Source: Georgenia faecalis
GTDB taxonomy: Bacteria > Actinomycetota > Actinomycetes > Actinomycetales > Actinomycetaceae
NCBI RefSeq assembly: GCF_003710105.1
Contig: NZ_CP033325.1
Coordinates: 558,001-622,000, forward strand
Length of the DNA: 64,000 bases
Direction: 5' to 3'
Shown here: positions 51,404 through 60,572 of the stretch, one piece after another
Layout: each line of letters starts with the position of its first letter
Position numbering within the stretch: the stretch's first letter is position 1
Made by a program: the position numbers and the translations under genes
Notes under the pieces: model-generated
Told to the model about the DNA's origin: nothing
Seen by the model: the letters and a program-made list of their open reading frames with translations, nothing else
Databases searched by the model: none

Positions 51404-53080
51404 TCAGTCGACCATCCAGCCCAGGACAGGCGTGGACTGGAGGTAGACGAGGACGCACAGGAACAGGAGCATCGCCGCGCTGTAGCCCACCACCTTGCGG
51501 AGCAGCTCGGGCTCCGAGCCGGGCTTGCCGATGGCGCTCGCGGCGATGGTGAGGTTCTGCGGGCTGATGAGCTTGCCCACCACGCCGCCGGAGGTGTTGG
51601 CGGCGACGAGCAGCTCGGGGTTGATGCCGGCGCCCTGGCCGGCGGTCTGCTGCAGCTTGGCGAACAGCGCGTTGGCGGAGGTGTCGGAGCCGGTGACCGC
51701 GGTCCCGATCCACCCGAGGATGGGGGAGAGGAAGGCGAACGCCGCGCCCGTTGCGGCGAGCCACGTGCCGATGGCGACGGTCTGCCCGGACTGGTTCATC
51801 ACGTAGCTCAGCGCGAGCACCGAGGCGATGGTGAGGATGGCGAAGCGCATGTCCCGGATGATCCGGAAGAAGGCGCCGATCCCGCGGCCGAGGGTGATGG
51901 GCTCGCGACCGGCGTCGCGCGCCACGGAGTACACCACCGTGACGATGAGGCCGGTGATGAGGAGCATCGTGCCGGGGCTCGAGAGCCAGGTGAAGGTGTA
52001 GACGGCCGACGTCGACGCCTCGCCGTCGGCGGTGAGCAGCCGGCCGTACAACCCCGGCCACTGGAGGGCGACGTCGGTCGAGGCGAGGGCCGCGGGCACG
52101 TCCACGCCCCACCGCCACAGCTTGCCGATCGAGAAGATGATGACGACCAGCCAGTAGGGCAGCAGCCCGAGGAGCACCCGCCGGGGGGTGAGGTCGCGCC
52201 CGGCGTCGGTCACCTTCGAGCGCTGGTCCTCGGGCGTGCGCGGGCCCCAGAACCGGAGTATGACGACGGCGGCGAGGAACCCGCCGAGCGCCGCGACGAC
52301 GTCGGTGAGCTCGTAGGAGAAGTAGTTCGACGCCCACCACTGCAGGACGGCGAAGACACCGCCGGTGACGAGCGCGATCGGCCACGCCTGGCGCACGCCG
52401 CGGACGCCGTCCACGAGGAAGAGGAGCAGGAGGGGTACCCACACGGCGAGCAGCGGGGTCTGGTGGCCGACCACCTCGGCGATCCGCTCGGCGGGGATGC
52501 CCGTGAGGTTGCCGGCCGTGGTGATGGGGATCGCCATCGCGCCGAAGGCGACGGGCGCCGTGTTCGCCACGAGGACGGCGACGGCGGCGCGGATCGGCGG
52601 GAGGCCGAGGGCCACGAGCATCGCCCCGGTGATGGCGACCGGGGCGCCGAACCCGGCGAGCGCCTCGAGGAGGCCGCCGAAGCAGAACGCGATGAGCATC
52701 GCCTGGACCCGCATGTCGCCCCGCCCGACGGCGCTGAACACCGCCCGCACGTCCTCCATCCGCCCGCTGACGACGGTGAGCTCGTAGAGCCAGATCGCCG
52801 TGATGACGATCCAGAGGATGGGGAAGAGGCCGAAGGCGGCGCCCTGGGTGGCGGACAGGAGCGCGAGGTCCACCGGCATGCCGTAGGCGAGGACCGCCAC
52901 GAGGAGGGCGACGGCGAGGGAGCCCAGGGCGGCGAGGTGGGCCTTGACCCGCAGCACACCCAGGAGGACGAAGAACGTCAGCAGCGGGATGAGCCCGACG
53001 AGGGCGGACACGAGGAGGCTGCCGCCGACCGCGTCGGTCTCGGCGGTGTAGGTGGAGGCGGCCAGCGTCGTCGTGATCAT
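51404..53080 (-). CDS. L-lactate permease (LctP/LldP family)
   Basis: 558 residues, about 13 membrane helices, normal for LctP. Motifs: FCFGGLLEALAGFGAPVAITGAML (about 142-165), VANTAPVAFGAMAIPI (about 184-199), GWIGTAVTGSDTSANALF and ANTSGGVVGKLISPQNLTIA near the end. It imports lactate, and often glycolate, by proton symport. ATG 53080 has GGAGCC upstream. It precedes lutABC on the same strand and is divergent from the D-lactate dehydrogenase gene, so uptake and both oxidation routes lie together. Confidence 0.95.
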   Translation of the reverse strand: MITTTLAASTYTAETDAVGGSLLVSALVGLIPLLTFFVLLGVLRVKAHLAALGSLAVALLVAVLAYGMPVDLALLSATQGAAFGLFPILWIVITAIWLYELTVVSGRMEDVRAVFSAVGRGDMRVQAMLIAFCFGGLLEALAGFGAPVAITGAMLVALGLPPIRAAVAVLVANTAPVAFGAMAIPITTAGNLTGIPAERIAEVVGHQTPLLAVWVPLLLLFLVDGVRGVRQAWPIALVTGGVFAVLQWWASNYFSYELTDVVAALGGFLAAVVILRFWGPRTPEDQRSKVTDAGRDLTPRRVLLGLLPYWLVVIIFSIGKLWRWGVDVPAALASTDVALQWPGLYGRLLTADGEASTSAVYTFTWLSSPGTMLLITGLIVTVVYSVARDAGREPITLGRGIGAFFRIIRDMRFAILTIASVLALSYVMNQSGQTVAIGTWLAATGAAFAFLSPILGWIGTAVTGSDTSANALFAKLQQTAGQGAGINPELLVAANTSGGVVGKLISPQNLTIAASAIGKPGSEPELLRKVVGYSAAMLLFLCVLVYLQSTPVLGWMVD

Positions 53081-53331
53081 CGTGGCTCCGTTGCTCGATG
53101 GTGGCCCGGGCGTGGCGCACACCACGATGGTGCTCCTGCCGGCCGGTTCCCGCTGGGCCTTCGGCCACTAGCGGTTCGTCCAGAGCTGCGGCCCGGTGCG
53201 CGGCGCTGCGCCCGGGGTGCCGCCACGTGCCTGCACGCCCCTCGGGCGGCGTCGTCCGCCGGTGCTTCCGGCGCTACCGTGGCGGTGGCACGCTAGATCT
53301 GCCGGCACCCCGTGAGGACGAGGAAGGCACC

Positions 53332-56300
53332 ATGACGATCGACCAGGACACCCAGTCGCTCGCCGACCTGGGCCCGCTCGGCGCGGCCGCCGGGGCCGAG
53401 CACCTGAGCACGTCCGTGGTGGACCGCGCTCGCCTGGCCCACGACGCCTCCCACTACCTCCTCACCCCCCGCGCCGTCGTCACGGCGACCTCGACGGAGC
53501 AGGTCGCCGCGGTGCTCGCCGCCGCCTCCCGGCACGGCACCCCGCTCACCTTCCGCTCCGGGGGGACGTCCCTGTCGGGCCAGGCCGTCTCCGACGGCGT
53601 CCTCGTCGACGTCCGCCGCCACCAAGGGGCCGTCACGGTGCTCGACGGCGGGGCCCGGGTGCGGTGCCAGCCCGGGGCGGTCCTGAGGCGCGTCAACGCC
53701 GCGCTGGCGCCCTACGGCCGCCGGCTCGGTCCCGACCCGGCGAGCGAGACGGCGTGCACCATCGGCGGGGTCGTCGCCAACAACTCCTCCGGGATGACGT
53801 CGGGGACGACGGCGACGGCGTACCGCACCCTCGAGTCCATGGTCCTCGTCCTGCCCAGCGGGACCGTCCTCGACACCGGGGCGCCCGACGCGGACGCGGT
53901 GCTGCGCGCCCGGGAGCCCGCGCTGCACGCCGGCCTGCTGCGGCTGCGGGACCGGGTGCGCTCGCGGGCGGACCTGCGCGCCCGCATCGAGCACCAGTTC
54001 TCCATGAAGAACACCATGGGCTACGCCCTCAACGCGCTGCTCGACCACGACGACGCCGTCGACGTCCTCGCGCACCTCGTCGTGGGCTCGGAGGGGACGC
54101 TCGCCTATGTCGCGGAGGTGACGCTGCGGACCGTGCCCGCCCTCACCCACGTCGCCACCGCCCTGTGCGTCTTCGACTCGATCGACCGTGCCACCGACGC
54201 GATCGCGCCCCTCACCGCGGCCGGCGCCGTCGCCATCGAGCTCATGGACCCGTCCTCGCTGCGGGTGGCGCAGGCCGACCCCAAGGCCGACGACGTCATG
54301 CGGGCCATCGCGGTCGAGCACCACACCGCGCTGCTCGTCGAGCTGCAGGAGACCGACCGGGAGGCCCTCGCCGCCGCCCGGGCGGTGATGGAGCCGGTCC
54401 TCGGCGACCTCCGGCTGTCCGCGCCCGCGACGCTCACCACGGACCCGGCGGCCCGCGCCCGCATGTGGGCGGTCCGCAAGGGGCTGTACGCCGCCGTCGC
54501 CGGCGCCCGCCCGCAGGGGACCACCGCGCTGCTCGAGGACATCGTCGTGCCGCCCGCCGCGCTCACCGGCACCGTCAAGGAGCTCGGCATGCTGCTGGCC
54601 CGGTACGGCTACGACGACGCCGTGACGTTCGGGCACGCCAAGGACGCCAACCTCCACTTCATGATCAACCCGCACCTCGAGGACCGGCGCGAGCTCGACG
54701 CCTACGCGGCCTTCACCGAGGACCTCGTCGACCTCATCCTCGGCGCCGACGGCTCGCTCAAGGCCGAGCACGGGACGGGGCGCATCATGGCGCCGTACGT
54801 GCGCCGCCAGTACGGCGACGACCTCTACGACGTCATGCGCGAGGTCAAGGCGCTGTGCGACCCCGCACGGGTGCTCAACCCGGGCGTGCTCCTCGACGAC
54901 GACCCCCGCGCGCACCTGCGCCACCTCAAGATCGTCCCGCCCGTCCACCCCGAGCTCGACCGGTGCGTCGAGTGCGGCTACTGCGAGCCGGTGTGTCCCT
55001 CGCGCAACACCACGACGACGCCCCGGCAGCGCATCACCCTCCTGCGGGACATGGCCCGGGCCACCCCGGAGGTGCGCCGGGAGCTCGCCGACGCCTACCC
55101 GTACCAGGGGGTGCAGACCTGCGCCGCGGACTCGCTGTGCGTGACGGCGTGCCCGGTGAGCATCGACACCGGCGCGGTGATGAAGTCCTTCCGCGCCGAG
55201 GCGCGGCCGGCACCCGTGCGGGCCGGCGGCACCCTCGCCGCCCGGGCATGGGGGCCGACGACGGCGGCGCTGCGCACCGCGCTCCGGGTGGCCGAGGTGG
55301 TCCCCGGCCGCGCCCTGTCCGGCCTCACCGCGGGCGTGCGGAAGGTCGCCGGCCAGACCTTGCGGGACTGGATCCCGCAGGTGGGCAGCGACCTGCCCGG
55401 CGCCGGAGGGTCACGCGCGCGGCTCGCCGCCGCGTCGCCCGCGGTCGTCGCCGGCCTGCCGTCCGCGAGTCGGCCGTCTGCGGGTCGGCCGTCCGCCGGT
55501 CGGCCGTCCGCGGGTCCGCCGTCCGCGAGTCGGCCGTCCGCCACTCCGCCCGCCTCGTCGGCCCCGGCGCCGGCCGGTACGGAGCCCGGGGGGCTCAGCG
55601 CCGCCGAGGGCAACCCGGCCACCACCGCCAACCAGGGTGACCTGCCGCAGACACTGCCCCACGGGCGGGCCCGGGCGGGCGGACCGGTGCCGGTCCCCGC
55701 GGCGACCGAGCCCGTCGACGTGGTCTTCTTCCCCGCGTGCATCGGCTCGCTCTTCGCCCCCGAGGGCGAGGGCCAGGGAGCGGGGGCGGCGTTCCTGCGG
55801 CTGTGCGAGCGTGCCGGGCTGCGGGTCGCCGTCCCCGAGGGGATCGACCAGATGTGCTGCGGCACGGTGTGGGAGTCCAAGGGCCTGGTCGACGGGGCGA
55901 CGGTCATGGCCCGCACGGTGGCCGCCGCGGTCTGGGGGCTCACCGACGGCGGACGGGTCCCCGTCGTGTGCGACGCGTCGAGCTGCACCCACGGCCTCAC
56001 CGGCATCGGCAAGCGGCTCGAGGGCGAGCTCGCCGAGCGCTGGGCGAGCGTCCACGTCGTCGACGCGGTGAGCTTCGCCCGCGAACGGCTCCTGCCGGCG
56101 CTCGACGTCCCCGAGGACCGCAAGCTCCCCACGCTCGCCGTGCACCCCACGTGCTCCGCGGTGCACCTCGGCGCCGTCGGCGACCTCGAGGCGGTGAGCC
56201 GCGCCGTCGCCGGCGAGGTGACCGTCCCCGTGGGGTGGGGGTGCTGCGGCACCGCGGGCGACCGGGGCATGCTCCACCCCGAGCTCACCGCCGGCGCCAC

Positions 56301-56466
56301 CGAGATGGAGGCGGCGGAGATCGCCGCCGACGAGGCGGCGAACGGGCCGTTCTCCGCCTACGCCTCGTGCAACCGGACGTGCGAGATGGGCATGACGGCC
56401 GCGACGGGGCGCCCGTACCGCCACGTGCTCGAGCTCCTCGAGGAGGTCACCCGGCCCGGGCGCTAA
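53332..56466 (+). CDS. FAD/Fe-S D-lactate (or glycolate) dehydrogenase fusion protein
   Basis: 1044 residues. FAD_binding_4 domain (about 45-185; TFRSGGTSLSGQAVSDGVLVD, IGGVVANNSSGM), FAD-oxidase C-terminal domain (about 190-510; AKDANLHFMINP, KAEHGTGRIMAPYV), 4Fe-4S clusters from Cys545 (CVECGYCEPVCPSRN) and CAADSLCVTACPVSID, a variable linker with 15-bp repeats (about 710-740), and two CCG domains (ACIGSLF ... MCCGTVW; HPTCSAV ... GCCGTAGD). It is a GlcD+GlcF fusion, as in actinobacterial Dld-II enzymes, giving electrons to the respiratory chain. ATG 53332 has GAGGAAGG upstream. The neighbouring lactate permease favours lactate as substrate. Confidence 0.93.
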   Translation: MTIDQDTQSLADLGPLGAAAGAEHLSTSVVDRARLAHDASHYLLTPRAVVTATSTEQVAAVLAAASRHGTPLTFRSGGTSLSGQAVSDGVLVDVRRHQGAVTVLDGGARVRCQPGAVLRRVNAALAPYGRRLGPDPASETACTIGGVVANNSSGMTSGTTATAYRTLESMVLVLPSGTVLDTGAPDADAVLRAREPALHAGLLRLRDRVRSRADLRARIEHQFSMKNTMGYALNALLDHDDAVDVLAHLVVGSEGTLAYVAEVTLRTVPALTHVATALCVFDSIDRATDAIAPLTAAGAVAIELMDPSSLRVAQADPKADDVMRAIAVEHHTALLVELQETDREALAAARAVMEPVLGDLRLSAPATLTTDPAARARMWAVRKGLYAAVAGARPQGTTALLEDIVVPPAALTGTVKELGMLLARYGYDDAVTFGHAKDANLHFMINPHLEDRRELDAYAAFTEDLVDLILGADGSLKAEHGTGRIMAPYVRRQYGDDLYDVMREVKALCDPARVLNPGVLLDDDPRAHLRHLKIVPPVHPELDRCVECGYCEPVCPSRNTTTTPRQRITLLRDMARATPEVRRELADAYPYQGVQTCAADSLCVTACPVSIDTGAVMKSFRAEARPAPVRAGGTLAARAWGPTTAALRTALRVAEVVPGRALSGLTAGVRKVAGQTLRDWIPQVGSDLPGAGGSRARLAAASPAVVAGLPSASRPSAGRPSAGRPSAGPPSASRPSATPPASSAPAPAGTEPGGLSAAEGNPATTANQGDLPQTLPHGRARAGGPVPVPAATEPVDVVFFPACIGSLFAPEGEGQGAGAAFLRLCERAGLRVAVPEGIDQMCCGTVWESKGLVDGATVMARTVAAAVWGLTDGGRVPVVCDASSCTHGLTGIGKRLEGELAERWASVHVVDAVSFARERLLPALDVPEDRKLPTLAVHPTCSAVHLGAVGDLEAVSRAVAGEVTVPVGWGCCGTAGDRGMLHPELTAGATEMEAAEIAADEAANGPFSAYASCNRTCEMGMTAATGRPYRHVLELLEEVTRPGR
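55459..55548 (+). repeat. Six in-frame 15-bp repeats in the D-lactate dehydrogenase linker
   Basis: CCGTCCGCGAGTCGG-type units at 55459, 55474, 55489, 55504, 55519 and 55534, each 15 bases with one to three substitutions, encoding PSASR/PSAGR repeats between the 4Fe-4S and CCG domains. Confidence 0.92.
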
Positions 56467-56472
56467 CGCCGG

Positions 56473-56991
56473 TCAGGAGTCGAACGGCAGCAGGAGCGCG
56501 CGCAGCAGGCCGATGAGCGTGGTGCGCTCGGCGGGCGCGAGCGTCGCCAGCAGGGCGCGCTCGCTCTCGAGCAGGTCGGCCATGGCGGAGTCCACGCGCT
56601 CCTTGCCCTGGGGGGTGAGGCGGACGAGGACGACCCGGCGGTCGCTGGGCGCACTGGAACGGACGACCAGGCCGTGGGCGACCATCCGGTCGATCCGGTT
56701 GGTCATCGTGCCGGAGGAGACCAGGGTGTCCGCGAGGAGGCGGCCCGGGGTGAGCTCGTAGGGCGCGCCCGAGCGCCGCAGCGAGGAGAGGACGTCGAAC
56801 TCCCAGACCTCGAGGCCGTGCGCGGCGAACGCCCGGCGGCGGGCGAGGTCGAGGTGACGGGACAGCCGGCTCACCCGGGAGAAGACCTGCAGCGGCTCGG
56901 GCTCGAGGTCGGGCCGCTCGCGGCGCCAGGCGTCGACGATGCGATCGACCTCGTCCTCGGCAGCGCCCCGGGCGGCGTCGTCGGACGTCAT
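56473..56991 (-). CDS. MarR-family transcriptional regulator
   Basis: 172 residues with the winged helix: FDVLSSLRRSGAPYELTPGRLLADTLVSSGTMTNRIDRMVAHGLVVRSSAPSDRRVVLVRLTPQG (about 65-130), in which DRRVVLVRLT is the MarR wing. ATG 56991 is preceded by TAATCT (57003-56998, minus strand) at six bases, so leaderless. A perfect inverted repeat (57004-57015) abuts the -10 and is the likely autoregulatory operator. It is convergent with the D-lactate dehydrogenase gene and lies downstream of a NatAB-like exporter on the same strand; either or neither may be its target. Confidence 0.92.
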   Translation of the reverse strand: MTSDDAARGAAEDEVDRIVDAWRRERPDLEPEPLQVFSRVSRLSRHLDLARRRAFAAHGLEVWEFDVLSSLRRSGAPYELTPGRLLADTLVSSGTMTNRIDRMVAHGLVVRSSAPSDRRVVLVRLTPQGKERVDSAMADLLESERALLATLAPAERTTLIGLLRALLLPFDS

Positions 56992-57003
56992 GCCCGGAGA
57001 TTA

Positions 57004-57015
57004 CTCGACATCGAG
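57004..57015. promoter_or_regulatory. Inverted repeat CTCGACATCGAG at the marR promoter
   Basis: CTCGA-CA-TCGAG lies directly upstream of the -10 TAATCT of the MarR gene, in the -35/-10 spacer where a repressor would block RNA polymerase. Symmetric sites of this size are typical for MarR dimers. Confidence 0.5.
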
Positions 57016-57140
57016 AGAGTGACCGCGGGCTGAGACGTCCCGGGCCGGCCGCCGCGGCGCCCGGGACACCGTGGCGCCCGGGACACCGCGGCCCCGCACC
57101 GGCGAGCGGCGCGGGGCCACGGGGAGCGGCGGGAGGCCCC

Positions 57141-58367
57141 TCAGCCGCGCAGGGCCTCGGTGAGCTTCATCCGCCCGCCGGTGTGGAGCACGCCGCGCTG
57201 GTAGACCCGCGCCCCGATCCACACGAGGACGGGGATGGTCGCGAGCGCGATGACGACGGCCAGGGCGATCTCCCACCCGGTCACGCCGCCGAAGACCGAC
57301 CGCATCGGCATCATGAACGGGGAGAAGATCGGCACCTGGGAGAGGACCCGCACCAGCGTGCTGTCGGGCTGCTCCGGGATCATGAACATCGACATGTAGA
57401 ACGGGATGAACAGCAGGAACATCAGCGGTGTCGTCACCGCGCCGATCTCCTCCTGGCGCGAGACGAGCGCCGCGAAGCCCCCGAAGAGCAGCGCGAAGAT
57501 CGCGTAGCCCAGCAGGAACCACAGCAGCGTCATGAGCATCGTCGTGCTCAGGTCGATCTGGAACCCGTCGAGCAGCCCGGTCGCGGCCATGGCGAGGCCG
57601 GCGCTGCCGGCGAGCAGGCTCACCTGCACCAGGCCGACGACGCCGGTGCCGAGGATCTTCCCGGCGAGCAGCTGGGTGGGCCGGATGGTGGCGAGGAGGA
57701 TCTCCACGACGCGCGAGGTCTTCTCCTCCACGACGCTCATCGCGATGATCGACCCCGTGCTGATGAGGACGAACAGCAGCAGGGAGAGCATGAGGAGGGC
57801 GACGAAGTAGGCCGGGCCGGACATCCCGCCCGTCTCGTCGGGCGGCTCCAGCGCCGTCACCGACGGCACGGCCGTGGCCAGCGCCTGGTCGACGGCCGCC
57901 GGGTCACCGCCGAGCTCGTCGATCTGCACGCCGAGGGCGTGGGCCTGGACGGCGGCGGTGACGAGCGCCAGCAGCTGGGGGGCGGCCTCCTCCTCGACGA
58001 CGAGCTCGGGGGCGGTGGGGTCGCCGGTGAGGAAGGCGTCGAGCCCGTCGGTCAGCTCGGTCTCGGCCTGGGACCGGTCCATCTCGACGATGTCGACGGT
58101 GGTCCCCATGCCGGCCGCGGCGGAGCGCAGCGGACCCTCGAGGGCGGCGCCGTCATCGTCGACGCCCACGGTGTAGGCCGCTTCCTCGCTGTCCTGGTTG
58201 GCGAAGAAGTCGAGCGCGATGATCCCGGCGACGATGACGGCGACGAGGAGCGCGAGGGAGATGAGGTTCGACTTCGTGAGGAAGCGCGCCTTGAACTCGC
58301 GCTTGGCCACGAGGCCGACGGCGGCGGCGCTGCCCGTCCCGCTGCTCTTCTTGCCCGGCGTGCTCAT
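57141..58367 (-). CDS. ABC-2 type transporter permease (NatB/YhaP-like)
   Basis: 408 residues: a cytoplasmic N-terminus, TM1 NLISLALLVAVIVAGIIALDFFA (about 34-56), an extracytoplasmic domain of about 130 residues, then a C-terminal membrane half with VALLMLSLLLFVLISTGSIIAMSVVEEKTSRVVEILLATIRPTQLLAGKIL (about 190-240), the NatB/ABC-2_3 hallmark. With the ATPase encoded just upstream (4-base overlap) it forms an exporter of the NatAB type, whose best-known member extrudes sodium; the substrate here is unknown. Confidence 0.9.
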   Translation of the reverse strand: MSTPGKKSSGTGSAAAVGLVAKREFKARFLTKSNLISLALLVAVIVAGIIALDFFANQDSEEAAYTVGVDDDGAALEGPLRSAAAGMGTTVDIVEMDRSQAETELTDGLDAFLTGDPTAPELVVEEEAAPQLLALVTAAVQAHALGVQIDELGGDPAAVDQALATAVPSVTALEPPDETGGMSGPAYFVALLMLSLLLFVLISTGSIIAMSVVEEKTSRVVEILLATIRPTQLLAGKILGTGVVGLVQVSLLAGSAGLAMAATGLLDGFQIDLSTTMLMTLLWFLLGYAIFALLFGGFAALVSRQEEIGAVTTPLMFLLFIPFYMSMFMIPEQPDSTLVRVLSQVPIFSPFMMPMRSVFGGVTGWEIALAVVIALATIPVLVWIGARVYQRGVLHTGGRMKLTEALRG

Positions 58368-59338
58368 GCGGCGTCCTTCCCTCGGCGGCCGAGCCGTCGG
58401 CCGCGGCCCGCCGGCTGGGGCGTGGGCTGGGGCTCGGTCGCGTCGTCGACGGACACGACGCCCCGGAACAGGTCGGCGAGGGACGGGCGCACCCGCTGGA
58501 GCTCACGCAGCCGGCCCGCGGCGAGCGCGGCCTGGACCAGTCCGTCCTCGTCGGTACCCGCGAGCAGCTCGACGTCGACGTGGTCGGCGCCCTCGGCGAC
58601 GACTCGCACCCCCGGGACGGCGTGCGCCCACCCGGGCCGGGCGTCGGCGACGGCGACCCGCCAGCGGGTGGTGTCGGTGGTGCGCAGCTCGTCGATGGTG
58701 CCCAGGGCGACCATCTCCCCGGCGCGGACGATCCCCACCCGGTCGCACAGGCGCTCGACGAGGTCGAGCTGGTGGGAGGAGAAGATCACCGGGACGCCGG
58801 CGTCGGCCCGCTCGCGCAGCACCGAGCTCATGACGTCGACGGCCACCGGGTCGAGCCCGGAGAACGGCTCGTCGAGCACGAGGATGTCCGGGGAGTGGAT
58901 GAGGGCGGCGGCGAGCTGGACGCGCTGCTGGTTGCCCAGCGAGAGCTTTTCCACGTCGTCGCCGCGGCGGGCGGCGACGCCGAGCCGCTCGGTCCACTGC
59001 TCCATCGCCTCGTGCGCCTCGGCGGCGCCGAGGCCGTGGAGCTGGGCGAGGTAGACGAGCTGCTCGCCGACCTTCATCTTGGGGTACAGGCCCCGCTCCT
59101 CGGGCATGTAGCCCACGCGGCGGCGCAGCTGGAGGTCGAGCGGGCGCCCGTTCCAGCGCACCTCGCCGGAGTCGGGCGCCAGGACGCCCAGGGCGATGCG
59201 CATTGCCGTGGTCTTGCCCGCGCCGTTCGAGCCGACGAAGCCGAAGATCTCGCCGGCGGAGACGGTGAAGGTAAGCCCGCGCAGGGCTTGCAGGGGGCCG
59301 TAGGACTTCGTCAGTCCGTCGACCTCGAGGACGCTCAC
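58364..59338 (-). CDS. ABC transporter ATPase (NatA/YhaQ-like)
   Basis: 324 residues. Walker A GSNGAGKTT (about 36-44), Q-loop MPEERGLYPKMKV, signature LSLGNQQRVQLAAAL (LSLGN in place of LSGGQ, characteristic of the NatA/YhaQ group), Walker B ILVLDEPFSGLDPV, switch His SSHQLDLV. A C-terminal domain of about 100 residues follows, as usual in DUF4162-containing relatives. First gene of the two-gene exporter unit; the TetR gene at 59519 reads in the same direction upstream. Confidence 0.92.
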   Translation of the reverse strand: MSVLEVDGLTKSYGPLQALRGLTFTVSAGEIFGFVGSNGAGKTTAMRIALGVLAPDSGEVRWNGRPLDLQLRRRVGYMPEERGLYPKMKVGEQLVYLAQLHGLGAAEAHEAMEQWTERLGVAARRGDDVEKLSLGNQQRVQLAAALIHSPDILVLDEPFSGLDPVAVDVMSSVLRERADAGVPVIFSSHQLDLVERLCDRVGIVRAGEMVALGTIDELRTTDTTRWRVAVADARPGWAHAVPGVRVVAEGADHVDVELLAGTDEDGLVQAALAAGRLRELQRVRPSLADLFRGVVSVDDATEPQPTPQPAGRGRRLGRRGKDAA

Positions 59339-59518
59339 AGTGGGTGCTCCGTTCCGTTCCGGGGGAGGGGGGGCGGTGTGACGCCGACCCCCCGCGGGTC
59401 GGCGTCGCCCGTCGCTCGGCGACGAGTGGTCCCGATCACCCTATCGACGGGCACCGTCGCCCGGCGGCGCCTCCTCGCGAGTCGGAGTCCGGTGAGTCGA
59501 GTCCGGTTCGTCGGCGGG

Positions 59519-60343
59519 TCAGCCGTCGCCCGGGACGGGCAGCGTGTCCGCGGCCCGGGGCGCGCCGGCCGGGCTCGTGCCGGGCTCGGCGTCGACCGCA
59601 GCGGGACCGGGCTCGTCGGAGCCACCCGGGTCCTCGGCCGAGCGTTCGCCGTTCCCGTCGGCCGGAACCTCGCCCGGGGCGCCGGGCTCGCGCGGCGGCC
59701 GGGGTGTGGGCAGCCGCGGGTTGCGCTCGAGACCGCTGAGGCCGTTCCACGCGAGGTTGACGAGGTGCGCGGCGACCTCCGCCCCGTCGGGGCTGCGGAC
59801 CTCCAGCCACCACTGGCCGGTGAGGGCGATCATCCCGACGAGCATCTGCGCGTACATCGGGGCCGTCGCGGGGTCGAGCTCGCGACGGCGGAACTGGTCG
59901 GCGAGCATGTGCTCCACCTGCGTGGCGACGTCCCCGATGAGGGAGGAGAACGTGCCGGTCGCCTGGGCGACGGGGGAGTCGCGCACGAGGATCCGGAACC
60001 CGTCGGTGTTGGCCTCGATGTAGTCGAGGAGCGCCCGGGCCGTCCGCTCGACGATCATCTTCGGGTGCCCGCCGCCGCTCAGCGACGTCGTGAGCATGGC
60101 CGCCAGGACCTGCACCTCACGGTCGACGATGACGGCGTAGATGCCCTCCTTGCCGCCGAAGTGCTCGTAGACCACCGGCTTGGAGACGTCGGCGCGGGCG
60201 GCGATCTCCTCCACGCTCGTCCCCTCGAACCCCTTGACGGCGAAGAGCGCCCGGGCGACGTCGAGCAGCTGCTCGCGGCGCTCCGTCCCTGTCATCCGGG
60301 CGCGCGCGGGGCGTCTGCTCTGGGTGGCCACGTGCTCCATCAT
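59519..60343 (-). CDS. TetR-family transcriptional regulator
   Basis: 274 residues. HTH: TGTERREQLLDVARALFAVKGFEGTSVEEIAARADVSKPVVYEHFGGKEGIYAVIVDRE (about 18-76). Ligand domain to about 200, then a Pro/Glu/Gly/Asp-rich tail of about 70 residues that is unusual for TetR and may be disordered. It lies 180 bases upstream of the NatAB-like genes on the same strand and is the natural candidate to control them. Start ATG 60343; a second in-frame ATG follows immediately, and M17 (MTGTERRE) is also possible. Confidence 0.9.
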   Translation of the reverse strand: MMEHVATQSRRPARARMTGTERREQLLDVARALFAVKGFEGTSVEEIAARADVSKPVVYEHFGGKEGIYAVIVDREVQVLAAMLTTSLSGGGHPKMIVERTARALLDYIEANTDGFRILVRDSPVAQATGTFSSLIGDVATQVEHMLADQFRRRELDPATAPMYAQMLVGMIALTGQWWLEVRSPDGAEVAAHLVNLAWNGLSGLERNPRLPTPRPPREPGAPGEVPADGNGERSAEDPGGSDEPGPAAVDAEPGTSPAGAPRAADTLPVPGDG

Positions 60344-60425
60344 GCCGTGCCACCTGTGGCGAGCGGGGGAGAGTCACCCGACGTTGCCCTGGCAGACTGA
60401 GCGCTGCTCGGCAGCGCCCGGGCGG

Positions 60426-60497
60426 TCCGCCCTGGTGTAACGGCAGCACACAGGCCTTTGGTGCCTTGAGGTCCGGGTTCGAATCCTGGGGGCGGAG
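60426..60497 (+). tRNA. tRNA-Gln (anticodon TTG)
   Basis: 72 bases: acceptor TCCGCCC/GGGCGGA, D-arm with AACGG loop, anticodon stem CAGGC/GCCTT (one mismatch) with loop CTTTGGT (anticodon TTG), T-arm CCGGG-TTCGAAT-CCTGG, discriminator G. No CCA encoded. It lies just upstream of the glmU promoter TATTGT (60509-60514). Confidence 0.94.
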
Positions 60498-60572
60498 CGA
60501 CTCGGCGCTATTGTGAGACCCGCACGAGCCCGGGTGCCGCCCGGCCACGACCCCATGAGGGAGCCCTTCAGC

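Noticed and set aside
53120-53132. CACCACGATGGTG as a FadR/LutR-type operator between the lactate permease and the D-lactate dehydrogenase
   Set aside because: The GntR/FadR consensus is TGGT-N-ACCA; here the arms are in the opposite order (ACCA-N3-TGGT) and no GntR gene is nearby. It remains an unassigned inverted repeat.
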